NCBI RefSeq assembly: GCF_900182595.1 | Contig: NZ_FXTN01000014.1 | Span: 117,257-181,256, forward strand | Reading direction: 5' to 3' | Source: Pedobacter westerhofensis | Lineage (GTDB): Bacteria > Bacteroidota > Bacteroidia > Sphingobacteriales > Sphingobacteriaceae | Length of the DNA stretch: 64,000 nucleotides | Shown: positions 1-8,076 of the stretch, piece by piece | How positions within the stretch are numbered: position 1 is the stretch's first letter | Layout: every line of letters starts with the position of its first letter | Made by a program: the position numbers and the translations under genes | The notes under the pieces: model-generated | The model's input: only the letters and a program-made list of their open reading frames with translations | What the model was told of the DNA's origin: nothing | Databases searched by the model: none

Positions 1-1074
1 TACAAAGCAGCAAACATAGAATTTGTTTGTGGATTTGATGTAGATGAGAGAAAGATCGGCAGCCCCTTAAAGGATGCTATTTTTGCCAAGCCAAACTGTA
101 CGATGGTATTAAATGCCGATATCGAGTCGCAAGCTCCAATTTACAGGTCTCCTGTAATCGATGGTGTGTCTCCTCAAATGTCTACCTATCCTGAAGCCAA
201 CAGGTTCGTGATCAAAGACGAACTTAAAAATACAGATCTGCTTAAGGATGGTATTTCATATGATAAAAACCAGGTGAATGCATTACGCGAGGAAATCATC
301 GCTCATTTACGTGAGCATGATGCCGAAGTACTCATCAACTATCTGCCCGTTGGATCACAGCTGGCAACAGAATTTTATGCAGAGATCTGCCTTGAACTGG
401 GCATCTCACTCGTAAACTGTATACCGGTATTTATTGCTTCTGATCCGGTTTGGGAAAAAAGATTTATCGATGCGGGTATCCCGATCATTGGTGATGATAT
501 GCGCAGCCAGTTTGGTGCAAGTATCGTATCTCAAATGCTGCAGGAACTTGCCTTTGAAAGAGGCCACCATGTGAAAGCACACATTCAAAGGAACGTTGGC
601 GGCAACACAGACTTCCTTAACATGGAAGATAAGAACCGTTTAAAATCTAAAAAAATATCTAAAGAGAACGTGATCAGGGCGCAGAATGATATCAGGGGTA
701 TCTCTACGGAAGACAGTTTCTTGCATGCAGGCCCTTCTGAATATATAGCTTTTTACGGAGATAACAAGGTAGCTAACTTCCGTCTGGAATTAGAAGGCTT
801 TATGGGTGCGCCCGTAGTGTTTGATGCACAGCTTTCTGTTCAGGATTCTCCTAACTCCGCAGGAGTGGTAATTGACGCAATCAGATACGTATACGTAGCC
901 AGAGAATTAGGCCTGGTAGGCGCATTGAGAGGCCCTTCTGCATCTACACAGAAAACCCCGCCAGAGCAAATGATGTTCAGCGATGCAATCTATGAATGCC
1001 ATGCACTTGCAAAACGTGAATTAACAACTTCTACAAGGAAACAACTGAAAGTTGCAGTAGCACAGGCTGTATAA
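1..1074 (+). CDS. ino1: Inositol-3-phosphate synthase, 5'-truncated by the window edge
   Basis: The reading frame is open from base 1, so the start and the N-terminal NAD-binding glycine loop lie upstream; 357 codons are visible. The enzyme converts glucose-6-phosphate to 1D-myo-inositol 3-phosphate with internal NAD redox cycling in the cytoplasm. Visible family motifs are NYLPVGS, GDDMRSQFGAS and QRNVGGNTDFLNMED, which are typical of bacterial/actinobacterial-type myo-inositol phosphate synthases. A strong hairpin terminator follows directly. The product would feed the phosphatidylinositol-phosphate synthase candidate at 31977-33314. In Bacteroides thetaiotaomicron these functions are encoded side by side; here they are about 30 kb apart. 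The assignment is firm; the link to the lipid operon is inference. Confidence 0.93.
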   Translation, partial: YKAANIEFVCGFDVDERKIGSPLKDAIFAKPNCTMVLNADIESQAPIYRSPVIDGVSPQMSTYPEANRFVIKDELKNTDLLKDGISYDKNQVNALREEIIAHLREHDAEVLINYLPVGSQLATEFYAEICLELGISLVNCIPVFIASDPVWEKRFIDAGIPIIGDDMRSQFGASIVSQMLQELAFERGHHVKAHIQRNVGGNTDFLNMEDKNRLKSKKISKENVIRAQNDIRGISTEDSFLHAGPSEYIAFYGDNKVANFRLELEGFMGAPVVFDAQLSVQDSPNSAGVVIDAIRYVYVARELGLVGALRGPSASTQKTPPEQMMFSDAIYECHALAKRELTTSTRKQLKVAVAQAV

Positions 1075-1095
1075 TATAAAAGTACAGACCTTATA

Positions 1096-1142
1096 AAAAA
1101 TAAACCCCGCTTAGGATTCGGCCTGAGCGGGGTTTATTTTTT
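1096..1142. terminator. Bidirectional intrinsic terminator
   Basis: A long stem with arms AAATAAACCCCGCTTAGG and CCTGAGCGGGGTTTATTT closes on a short loop. It is flanked by an A-run on the left and a T-run on the right, so it can terminate transcription from both directions. It sits between the ends of the convergent inositol-phosphate synthase gene and the TlpA-like gene. Confidence 0.9.
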
Positions 1143-1163
1143 ACTGGCAATTATGAGGTGATA

Positions 1164-2393
1164 TTAACCCTTGTTCTTTAGTAGCTTATCAATCTTCTTC
1201 TCAAACTCTTCTTTAAATTTCGTGTAATACTCGCCAGTTCCCGGGCCAAAGAAATCCGTAGTGATCTCCGCTACCTTACCGCTTCTGTCCAGGATCAGTG
1301 TAGTAGGGAAAACCTTGATCCCTGTTAACTGTGGCAAAGTTTTTTCGGTGCGCTGCGGATCTGATACCGTAACCGGAGTAATGAGCAGGGGATAATGTAC
1401 GTCAAAGCGTTTTTTGAATTTGCTTAAACTTGCTTTTGAGCGTGCCAGATCAGTAGTGTATTCATAGGCAAGGCCTATCATCTCCACACCGCGTTGTTTG
1501 TTTTTATCATAATAGGCACTCATGAAAGCAGTTTCATCCATACAGTTGGGGCACCATGAACCCATCAGCTGGATGACTACAACTTTGCCCTTAAAACGTT
1601 CATCTTTGATCGATACCTGTTTTCCGTCCAGGTCAACAAAAGTAAAATCAAGTGTACCATCCTGGCCATCTTTGATCCTGGTTAAGGTTTCTGAGGGTAA
1701 GAGCACATTCGGATCTTTTAATGCCGACCATTCCTGAACAGGCGCCTTGCTGCTGAACATTTTTGCTTCGCTTAGTTCTTTCCCCTTTACCTTCGCTGTA
1801 AAAAGCATGGCATGTACACCATCAAAGGTTGAAAGCTGTAGAAGATCGCCTGTAACAGTTCCAGCGAGAAATCGGTAGTCACCAGAGTTGGTAAGGATTG
1901 ATCCTGTTACCACATTGCCCTTCTGTGCAAAGTTACCAATAGCAGGCCCGCCGCCTTTCATGAAATCAATTTTCCATTTTCCCTCAACGTTTACTGCTGC
2001 ATTTCCGTTCACAGCTGCAAAGCGGTAAGCCTGTTTCGCAGTCGCGGTAAATGGCATTTCCAGATCTTTAACAGAACCTCTCTTAATCCATGTCCCGGCA
2101 ATACTATCTTTTGATATGATTTTGAGTTTGAATGATGATTCAAATACCGGCATATCAATAAATAATGAATCGTTAACCCTGTTCACATCTTTTACCGGCA
2201 CCCTTTCCAGGCCGTTTACCACATACAAAATCGTTTTTCCCTTTTGTTGTTCCACATCAAGATTAAAGATGATATTGTTTCCATCTTCTCTGTGCAGGGC
2301 GGCACGCCATCTGCCTTGCTGAAGGACCGGATCGGCTTTTGTGCCATACGACAGCAGGCCCAGCAAACTGAATATTGAAAGCGCTTTTAACAT
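1164..2393 (-). CDS. TlpA-like thioredoxin-family protein, exported
   Basis: 409 aa with an N-terminal signal peptide (hydrophobic run within residues 4-17). The first two thirds form a beta-rich region of unknown role. The C-terminal third is a thioredoxin/AhpC-TSA fold with a CPNC redox motif (GSWCPNCMDE) near residue 280 and a cis-Pro segment near VFPTTLIL. Proteins of this build are common in Bacteroidota and are thought to reduce disulfides of exported proteins in the periplasm. It is convergent with the upstream inositol gene and shares its terminator. The specific partner is unknown. Confidence 0.85.
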   Translation of the reverse strand: MLKALSIFSLLGLLSYGTKADPVLQQGRWRAALHREDGNNIIFNLDVEQQKGKTILYVVNGLERVPVKDVNRVNDSLFIDMPVFESSFKLKIISKDSIAGTWIKRGSVKDLEMPFTATAKQAYRFAAVNGNAAVNVEGKWKIDFMKGGGPAIGNFAQKGNVVTGSILTNSGDYRFLAGTVTGDLLQLSTFDGVHAMLFTAKVKGKELSEAKMFSSKAPVQEWSALKDPNVLLPSETLTRIKDGQDGTLDFTFVDLDGKQVSIKDERFKGKVVVIQLMGSWCPNCMDETAFMSAYYDKNKQRGVEMIGLAYEYTTDLARSKASLSKFKKRFDVHYPLLITPVTVSDPQRTEKTLPQLTGIKVFPTTLILDRSGKVAEITTDFFGPGTGEYYTKFKEEFEKKIDKLLKNKG

Positions 2394-2528
2394 AGGTAAG
2401 TTTTTTATTGTCTTTGAAACAGGTGAATATAACAGTATAATTGATGCGAAGATAACATTCTTATTAAAATCTACTGATTATATAGAGTAACAGTATTGTC
2501 ACCAATATAAATTGATAAAATAATCATC

Positions 2529-2541
2529 TGCCTGTCAGGCA
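2529..2541. promoter_or_regulatory. 13-bp perfect palindrome upstream of the transglutaminase-like gene
   Basis: TGCCTG-T-CAGGCA is perfectly symmetric around one base and ends 34 bp before the ATG at 2576. The one-base centre is too small for an RNA hairpin loop, so a dimeric DNA-binding site is the more likely reading, although it could be chance. Confidence 0.3.
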
Positions 2542-2575
2542 AATTGCGTATATTCAATATGCCAGATTATTTATC

Positions 2576-3772
2576 ATGAACAGGTTAAAGGTTATCTTTG
2601 TCACATTGCTGCTGTATGCCGGGCTCCCGGTAGTGCAGGGGCAGGAGAAAGCTGTGCCGGTCGACTTCTATGGTCATAATTTTTATTTTGTTCCAGAGGG
2701 TACAATCGCTGCAGACCTTCCCAAAGATCCTTCGGCAGCAGCAGTAAAGCAAGCATACACATCCATTGAAGCTGCCAACTACAGGCCGCTGATCGATTCG
2801 CTTTTGGCTTACAAGGAAAAATATCAGCTGAACGACTGGCTGTACTATCAGCTGATCCGCAAGGTGGCGCAGCAACTTTGCCCCAAAGAGCAGAACTATG
2901 GCAGCTATACCTTTTATAAATGGTTTATGCTGGTTAAATCCGGCTACGATGCCCGCCTGGCACTTAGCGGGCACAGGATGATATTTTATGTTTTCAATGA
3001 TGAAGATATATCTGATATTCCGTTTTTTGAGGTAGATGGGAAAAAGTACATGTGCCTCAACTACCATGATTATGCCCAATCCAATCTCAATGATGATCCC
3101 CCGGTTCCGGTAAAAATTGAATGCCCATCCGCTAAAAATCCCTTTTCCTACAAAGTTACACGCATGCCGGATTTCAGTCCCGCCAGTTACACCGAGAAAA
3201 AACTGAACTTCACCTATGATCATCAGCAATATCATTTTACTATCAAACTCAATGCGGCGGTAAAAACTATCTTTGCCAACTATCCCGGAGTAGACTTTGA
3301 GACCTATTTTAACATTCCCCTCAGCAAGGAAACCTACAGCTCCCTGATCCCCTTACTGAAAAAAAACATCGGTAAAATGGACCAGAAGAAAGGGGTAGAT
3401 TATCTGATGCGCTTTACACGCTACGCTTTTTTGTACGAGAACGACCAGGAGAACTTTGGCAAAGAAAAACGCATGTCCCCGGAAGAGACGTTATCTTCCA
3501 CTTACAGCGATTGTGATGACCGCGCGGCACTGTTCTTTTACCTTGTCAAAGAGATATACAACCTTCCGATGATCGCTCTGCTCTACCCAAGACATATTAC
3601 GATGGCTGTAGCCTTCAGTAAACCCGTGGGAGACCCTATCTGGTACGGGGGAAAAATCTATTCTGTGTGTGAAGCTACTCCCGAAATTGAAGACCTGCCT
3701 GTGGGCAAACTGGCAGCAAATCTTAAAAACGTACCGTATCATATTGTTTATCACTACGATCCCCTGTACTGA
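2576..3772 (+). CDS. Exported protein with transglutaminase-like domain
   Basis: 398 aa with a signal peptide ending near VVQG. The C-terminal part resembles a transglutaminase/cysteine-protease-like fold: a candidate nucleophile Cys lies in YSDCDDRA (about residue 312) and a candidate His in YPRHITMAV (about residue 339), with an acidic residue further on. The N-terminal 230 residues match nothing I recognise. It stands alone, preceded by a 13-bp palindrome, and is followed after about 75 bp by cbiP. Function is unknown; peptide or cell-wall substrate processing is possible. Confidence 0.65.
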   Translation: MNRLKVIFVTLLLYAGLPVVQGQEKAVPVDFYGHNFYFVPEGTIAADLPKDPSAAAVKQAYTSIEAANYRPLIDSLLAYKEKYQLNDWLYYQLIRKVAQQLCPKEQNYGSYTFYKWFMLVKSGYDARLALSGHRMIFYVFNDEDISDIPFFEVDGKKYMCLNYHDYAQSNLNDDPPVPVKIECPSAKNPFSYKVTRMPDFSPASYTEKKLNFTYDHQQYHFTIKLNAAVKTIFANYPGVDFETYFNIPLSKETYSSLIPLLKKNIGKMDQKKGVDYLMRFTRYAFLYENDQENFGKEKRMSPEETLSSTYSDCDDRAALFFYLVKEIYNLPMIALLYPRHITMAVAFSKPVGDPIWYGGKIYSVCEATPEIEDLPVGKLAANLKNVPYHIVYHYDPLY

Positions 3773-3849
3773 TAACGCCCTGCGATTATTTTTTACAGAA
3801 TCAAATATACACTTGTAAGCTGCGTGATAAAAGTGTACAATTGCAGTTG

Positions 3850-5355
3850 ATGGAAATGCAACAAAAACTCAGGCCTGTCATGTTCGTAGGAACATCATCT
3901 GATGTAGGGAAAAGTGTGATCACAGCGGGATTTTGCCGGATATTTAAGCAGGACGGCTATGCACCTGCACCTTTCAAGGCGCAGAATATGTCGCTCAACA
4001 GTTATGCCACCCCCGAGGGACTGGAAATTGGGCGTGCTCAGGCCGTACAGGCCGAAGCTGCAGGAATTCCCTGTCATACAGATATGAACCCGGTTTTGCT
4101 CAAACCTACCTCAGATAAAACCTCGCAGGTGATCCTCAACGGCAAATCCATCGGCAACCAGACTGCAAAGGAATACTTTATGTCGGGCGACCGGTCTGCT
4201 CTCTTTGAGGAAGTTAAGCTGGCATATTCCCGTCTGGCCTTAAGATATCATCCCATCGTGATGGAAGGCGCAGGAAGCATTTCAGAACTCAACCTCAAAG
4301 CAAGGGACATCACCAATATGCGCATGGCTATTGCTGCCGGTGCCGCCACCTATCTGATTACTGACATCGACAGGGGAGGTATCTTTGCCAGTTTGTATGG
4401 TACCATGCAGTTGCTGGAGCCTGCCGAGCGGGCCTGTATCAAGGGGATTATCATTAATAAATTTCGTGGTGATGCCGCATTGTTCCAGGAGGGGAAAAAG
4501 ATTATTGAAGAACTTTGCAAAGTACCTGTGATTGGCATCCTGCCATACTTCAGGGATATTTTTATCGAAGAGGAAGATTCCGTAGCCCTGGAACAGAAAA
4601 AAAGAGAGCCGGTAAAAGATAAGGTTAACATTGCCGTAGTGCTGCTCGGCAGGATGTCTAATTTTACGGATTTTGATCGTCTTGATAAAGATGAGCGGCT
4701 CAATTTATATTATACCCACACGATATCGGGAATCAGCGGAGCAGATATCATTATCCTGCCCGGAAGTAAAAACACAATCGAAGATCTGATCGGGCTCAGG
4801 AATAACGGAATGGCAGCAGCGATCATCAGCGCACATAAAAGTGGTAAAACGGTGATCGGTATATGCGGTGGTTATCAAATGATGGGCGAAACAATTTCAG
4901 ATCCCCTGCATGTAGAATCATTGCACGGCGAAATTACAGGGCTTGGAATTTTGCCTGTACAGACCGTGCTGCTCGCAGAGAAAACCACCAGGCAATGCAG
5001 CTTCAGCTTCAGGGACCGCGCTGAGCAATGCAAAGGATACGAAATCCATATGGGCGAAACTACAATATCAGCCGGTACGGAACAGAAAAATCAACTCAGT
5101 ATGAGGCATCAAACCGCCGTACTGTCTGACGGGCAGCCTGACGGTTATTATCTTTCAGATAAATGCTGGGGTTCCTATCTTCATGGAATCTTAGACAATG
5201 CCGTAGTGATCAATGATCTTGTTGCCCCTTATACAGATGTAAAGGTTGAAAGCAGAGATTACCAGTCCTTCCGCGATGAACAATATGATAAGCTGGCGGC
5301 CTTATTAAGGGCGAACCTGGATATTGAACAGGTTTATCAGCATTTAAAATACTAG
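3850..5355 (+). CDS. cbiP: Cobyric acid synthase
   Basis: 501 aa. It performs the glutamine- and ATP-dependent amidation of adenosylcobyrinic acid a,c-diamide at b, d, e and g. The N-terminal dethiobiotin-synthetase-like ATPase domain shows MFVGTSSDVGKSV (P-loop), and the C-terminal class I glutamine amidotransferase domain shows GICGGYQMMG (catalytic Cys near residue 338) and the catalytic His in SYLHGILD. The ATG at 3850 is chosen over an in-frame TTG nine bases earlier; the ATG at 3856 is also possible. It leads a four-gene block with cobD, cbiB and an ATPase. No riboswitch is visible in its short leader. Confidence 0.93.
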   Translation: MEMQQKLRPVMFVGTSSDVGKSVITAGFCRIFKQDGYAPAPFKAQNMSLNSYATPEGLEIGRAQAVQAEAAGIPCHTDMNPVLLKPTSDKTSQVILNGKSIGNQTAKEYFMSGDRSALFEEVKLAYSRLALRYHPIVMEGAGSISELNLKARDITNMRMAIAAGAATYLITDIDRGGIFASLYGTMQLLEPAERACIKGIIINKFRGDAALFQEGKKIIEELCKVPVIGILPYFRDIFIEEEDSVALEQKKREPVKDKVNIAVVLLGRMSNFTDFDRLDKDERLNLYYTHTISGISGADIIILPGSKNTIEDLIGLRNNGMAAAIISAHKSGKTVIGICGGYQMMGETISDPLHVESLHGEITGLGILPVQTVLLAEKTTRQCSFSFRDRAEQCKGYEIHMGETTISAGTEQKNQLSMRHQTAVLSDGQPDGYYLSDKCWGSYLHGILDNAVVINDLVAPYTDVKVESRDYQSFRDEQYDKLAALLRANLDIEQVYQHLKY

Positions 5356-5357
5356 CA

Positions 5358-6365
5358 ATGCTTAAGGGACACGGAGACGACGGATATTTACACGGTAAGC
5401 CTGTACTAGCTGATTTCAGTACCAATGTATACCATGGCGGGGCACCCGCAGGTTTAAAGGAACACCTGTTTGCACAATGGGACAAGGTGATGCGCTATCC
5501 CGAAGTGATTGCGGAAAGCCTCGCTGAAAAAATCGCCGGAGCATACGGTCTTTCTGATCAAAATATCCTGGTGACCAACGGAAGTACAGAGAGCATTTAC
5601 CTGATTGCGCAGGCCTTTAAAACCCGGAAATCTACAATCGTAATTCCTGCTTTTGCAGAATACGAAGACGCCTGCCGCATGCACGGGCATTCGCTTGATT
5701 TTATTCACTGGCAGGATTTCGGCGGAAAAATCGCTGCCGACCTCCTGTTTATCTGTAACCCCAACAACCCTACAGGTGAAATCATAGACAATCTGGAGCA
5801 GACTATTTGTCAGTTCCCAAAAACAATTTTCGTTGTAGATGAGGCTTTTATAGAGTTTACTTCTTCAATTACTTCTGTATTGGCACTTACGGTACGATAT
5901 CCTAATCTGATCATTATGCGCTCGATGACCAAGGCCTACGCCATACCCGGTTTGCGTCTCGGATATATCGTTGCTTCACCAGAACTGATCAATTTGCTCA
6001 GATCAGAAAAGCAGCCCTGGACGGTTAATGCCATGGCAATGGAGGCAGGGCATTTTATCTTTGATCATATGGAAAATCTGGCTTTGCCACTGGAGCAGAT
6101 ATTAAAAGATAAAGATAATTTCGTCAGGGCACTGGCAGGTACGCCGGTCAGAACATACCCCAGCCACACTCATTTTTTCCTCGCAGAAACACAAGTTCAA
6201 AACGCTGCAAAGCTAAAAAGATGGCTGCTCGATAATTTCGATATTCTAATCAGGGACGCAGCAAATTTCAGGGGACTTTCAGAAAACCATATCAGGATTG
6301 CAACGTTAAGTCCTGAGAAAAACCAAATATTAATCAACGCTTTATCAGAATGGATACAGATATAA
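5358..6365 (+). CDS. cobD: Threonine-phosphate decarboxylase (CobD-like aminotransferase)
   Basis: 335 aa, fold type I PLP enzyme. In B12 synthesis this family decarboxylates L-threonine O-3-phosphate to (R)-1-amino-2-propanol O-2-phosphate, the linker used by CbiB. The N-terminus (GHGDDGYLHGK, then DFSTNVYHGG) is typical of CobD rather than HisC. The NPNNPTG motif is present, and the PLP lysine lies in SMTKAYAIPG (about residue 191), followed by LRLGYIVA. It starts two bases after cbiP stops and overlaps cbiB by 16 bp, so it is translationally coupled. HisC is the alternative family, but the context favours CobD. Confidence 0.9.
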   Translation: MLKGHGDDGYLHGKPVLADFSTNVYHGGAPAGLKEHLFAQWDKVMRYPEVIAESLAEKIAGAYGLSDQNILVTNGSTESIYLIAQAFKTRKSTIVIPAFAEYEDACRMHGHSLDFIHWQDFGGKIAADLLFICNPNNPTGEIIDNLEQTICQFPKTIFVVDEAFIEFTSSITSVLALTVRYPNLIIMRSMTKAYAIPGLRLGYIVASPELINLLRSEKQPWTVNAMAMEAGHFIFDHMENLALPLEQILKDKDNFVRALAGTPVRTYPSHTHFFLAETQVQNAAKLKRWLLDNFDILIRDAANFRGLSENHIRIATLSPEKNQILINALSEWIQI

Positions 6366-7285
6366 TCATCATCATTCCGTTGCTGGCAGGATACCTGCTG
6401 GATCTGGTACTTGGCGATCCGTACCGTCTGCCACATCCGGTTCGCTTTTTTGGTACCCTTATCGGCATTGCCGAACGACGGCTGAATAATGGAAAATACC
6501 GTTTTTTGAAAGGCCTGGCCATGGTGCTGCTGCTTTGCACAGGCATATACTTATTTTTTTACAGCATTGTCCATTTTTTACTCGTGTATTGTGTGCCGCT
6601 GTACTTTCCTTTTGCTACCGCCTTTATATTTTACGGGCTTGCCAATCAAAGCCTGATAACAGAAGGGAAAAAAGTGTTCGATGCCCTGCAGCACAAGGGG
6701 CTGGAGGCAGGCAGGGAACAACTTTCCTGGATTGTAGGCCGTGATACCTCTCAGCTCAGCGCACAGCAGGTCCGTACGGCAGTTTTCGAAACCATGTCAG
6801 AAAACCTCAGTGACGGGGTAGTGGCGCCCTTGTTTTTCTACTTTATTGCAGGTGTACCGGGGATGCTTACCTACAAAATGATCAATACACTCGATTCTAT
6901 GATCGGATATCGCAATGAAAGATATGAGTACTTTGGTAAATTCGCAGCACGGCTGGATGATGTTGCCAATTTTATTCCTGCGCGCATCACCGCAATACTG
7001 ATGCTGCTGGTTACGCTAAGCTTCCGCGGATGGCGTTTTGTGCTCCTGTACGGACATCAGCATAAAAGCCCGAACGCCGGTTACCCTGAGTCGGCACTGG
7101 CCGGAATCCTGGATGTACGCTTCGGCGGACCAAACATTTATCATGGAAAGATGGTAGACAAACCCTATATTGGTGTCAATAACAGGCAAATCAAACACGA
7201 AGAATTCAAAGTAGTAAGCAGTATCAATCAGGGCGTTTGCCTCATCATGGTCCTATCCATTGTGATCTACTTTTTTCACTTTTAA
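6350..7285 (+). CDS. cbiB: Adenosylcobinamide-phosphate synthase
   Basis: 311 aa integral membrane protein that attaches aminopropanol phosphate to adenosylcobyric acid. Family segments include GYLLDLVLGDP near the N-terminus, ETMSENLSDGVVAPLF in the middle, then INTLDSMIGYRNERYEYFG and DDVANFIPARITA. Several hydrophobic helices are present. It overlaps the end of cobD by 16 bp and is followed seven bases later by the P-loop ATPase gene. Confidence 0.93.
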   Translation: MDTDIIIIIPLLAGYLLDLVLGDPYRLPHPVRFFGTLIGIAERRLNNGKYRFLKGLAMVLLLCTGIYLFFYSIVHFLLVYCVPLYFPFATAFIFYGLANQSLITEGKKVFDALQHKGLEAGREQLSWIVGRDTSQLSAQQVRTAVFETMSENLSDGVVAPLFFYFIAGVPGMLTYKMINTLDSMIGYRNERYEYFGKFAARLDDVANFIPARITAILMLLVTLSFRGWRFVLLYGHQHKSPNAGYPESALAGILDVRFGGPNIYHGKMVDKPYIGVNNRQIKHEEFKVVSSINQGVCLIMVLSIVIYFFHF

Positions 7286-7291
7286 TCCAAA

Positions 7292-7828
7292 ATGGACCAT
7301 AACAGAAGATATGTGATCACCGGAGGGCCGGGTTCGGGAAAATCCACGCTTGTAGAAGGACTGGAAAAAGCAGGCTACACCTGCTCTGCCGAGATTTCAA
7401 GGGAGATGATCAAAGCTGAGGTGGCCAAAGGCTCCAACTGCCTTCCCTGGCTGGATATTTCCTGCTTTTCTGACAAGGTGATCGCCGAAATGACCCGGGC
7501 ATGGAAAAAGGCTCCGGAAAACGAAATGACGTTTTTTGACCGTGGCATCCCTGATGTAATTGCCTACCTGCGGATTGCCAATCTCCCTGTTCCTCAAAGC
7601 TATCTGTCCGGTTTATCAGCGCATCCCTATGAAAAACGGGTGTTTATTCTTCCGCCATGGGAAGAGATTTATGTAAACGACTCCGAGCGCTGGCAAAGTT
7701 TTGAAGAAGCCACAGCGATCTACCATATCATCCGGGAAACCTATACCGGCTTTGGCTTTGAACTGCTCGAACTGCCAAAGGCATCCGAAGAGCTCCGCAT
7801 TTCCTTTATTTTAGATGCTGTAAAATAA
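7292..7828 (+). CDS. Small AAA/kinase-like P-loop ATPase in the B12 operon
   Basis: 178 aa cytoplasmic protein. Walker A is GGPGSGKST near residue 11, and a Walker B-like segment is MTFFDRGIPD. The layout matches the AAA_28 (Ttd14/NadR-kinase-like) family of small nucleotide kinases and ATPases. It is the last gene of the cbiP-cobD-cbiB block, six bases after cbiB, so a role near cobalamin lower-ligand or linker metabolism is possible. No B12 function can be read from the sequence. Possible roles, all unproven, include phosphorylation of a nucleoside such as alpha-ribazole. Confidence 0.75.
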   Translation: MDHNRRYVITGGPGSGKSTLVEGLEKAGYTCSAEISREMIKAEVAKGSNCLPWLDISCFSDKVIAEMTRAWKKAPENEMTFFDRGIPDVIAYLRIANLPVPQSYLSGLSAHPYEKRVFILPPWEEIYVNDSERWQSFEEATAIYHIIRETYTGFGFELLELPKASEELRISFILDAVK

Positions 7829-7865
7829 TTGGTTCCTGATTTTATTAATGTTGAAATTTTTGTCT

Positions 7866-7873
7866 TAGGTTTG
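7866..7873 (+). promoter_or_regulatory. Bacteroidota -7 promoter box before the cobalamin riboswitch
   Basis: TAGGTTTG fits the Bacteroidota housekeeping -7 consensus TAnnTTTG. It lies just ahead of the first conserved riboswitch sequence, so transcription would begin around 7880 and include the whole aptamer. No convincing -33 box is seen. Confidence 0.55.
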
Positions 7874-7877
7874 CAGC

Positions 7878-8034
7878 ATTAGGTAGTATTTCTTAGGAAA
7901 TGCTTTAATAGGGAATGCTGGTGTAAATCCAGAACAGTCTCCGCTGCTGTAAACCTCATCAAAAATAACTGTTAACAGGCCACTTTCCGCAAGGAGGGGA
8001 AGGCAGCAGTTAGAGGAAGTCAGAAGACCTGCCT
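7878..8034 (+). promoter_or_regulatory. Cobalamin (adenosylcobalamin-type) riboswitch
   Basis: Conserved elements appear in order: GGGAATGCTGGTGTAAATCC, then CAGTCTCCGCTGCTGTAA, a GCCACT core near 7978, a GGAGGGGAAGGC stem segment, and a B12 box AGTCAGAAGACCTGCC at 8018-8033. It ends about 43 bp before btuF, so it likely represses the uptake and salvage operon when cobalamin is abundant, by hiding the translation start or by termination. The exact 5' edge is approximate. Confidence 0.92.
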
Positions 8035-8076
8035 TATAAATGTTTACTTACGCTTTCGGAAGAAAGGCTAACAGTT

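Noticed and set aside
2585..3235. 216-codon open frame on the minus strand
   Set aside because: It lies wholly inside the transglutaminase-like gene, begins and ends without regulatory signals, and has no domain; it is an antisense shadow.
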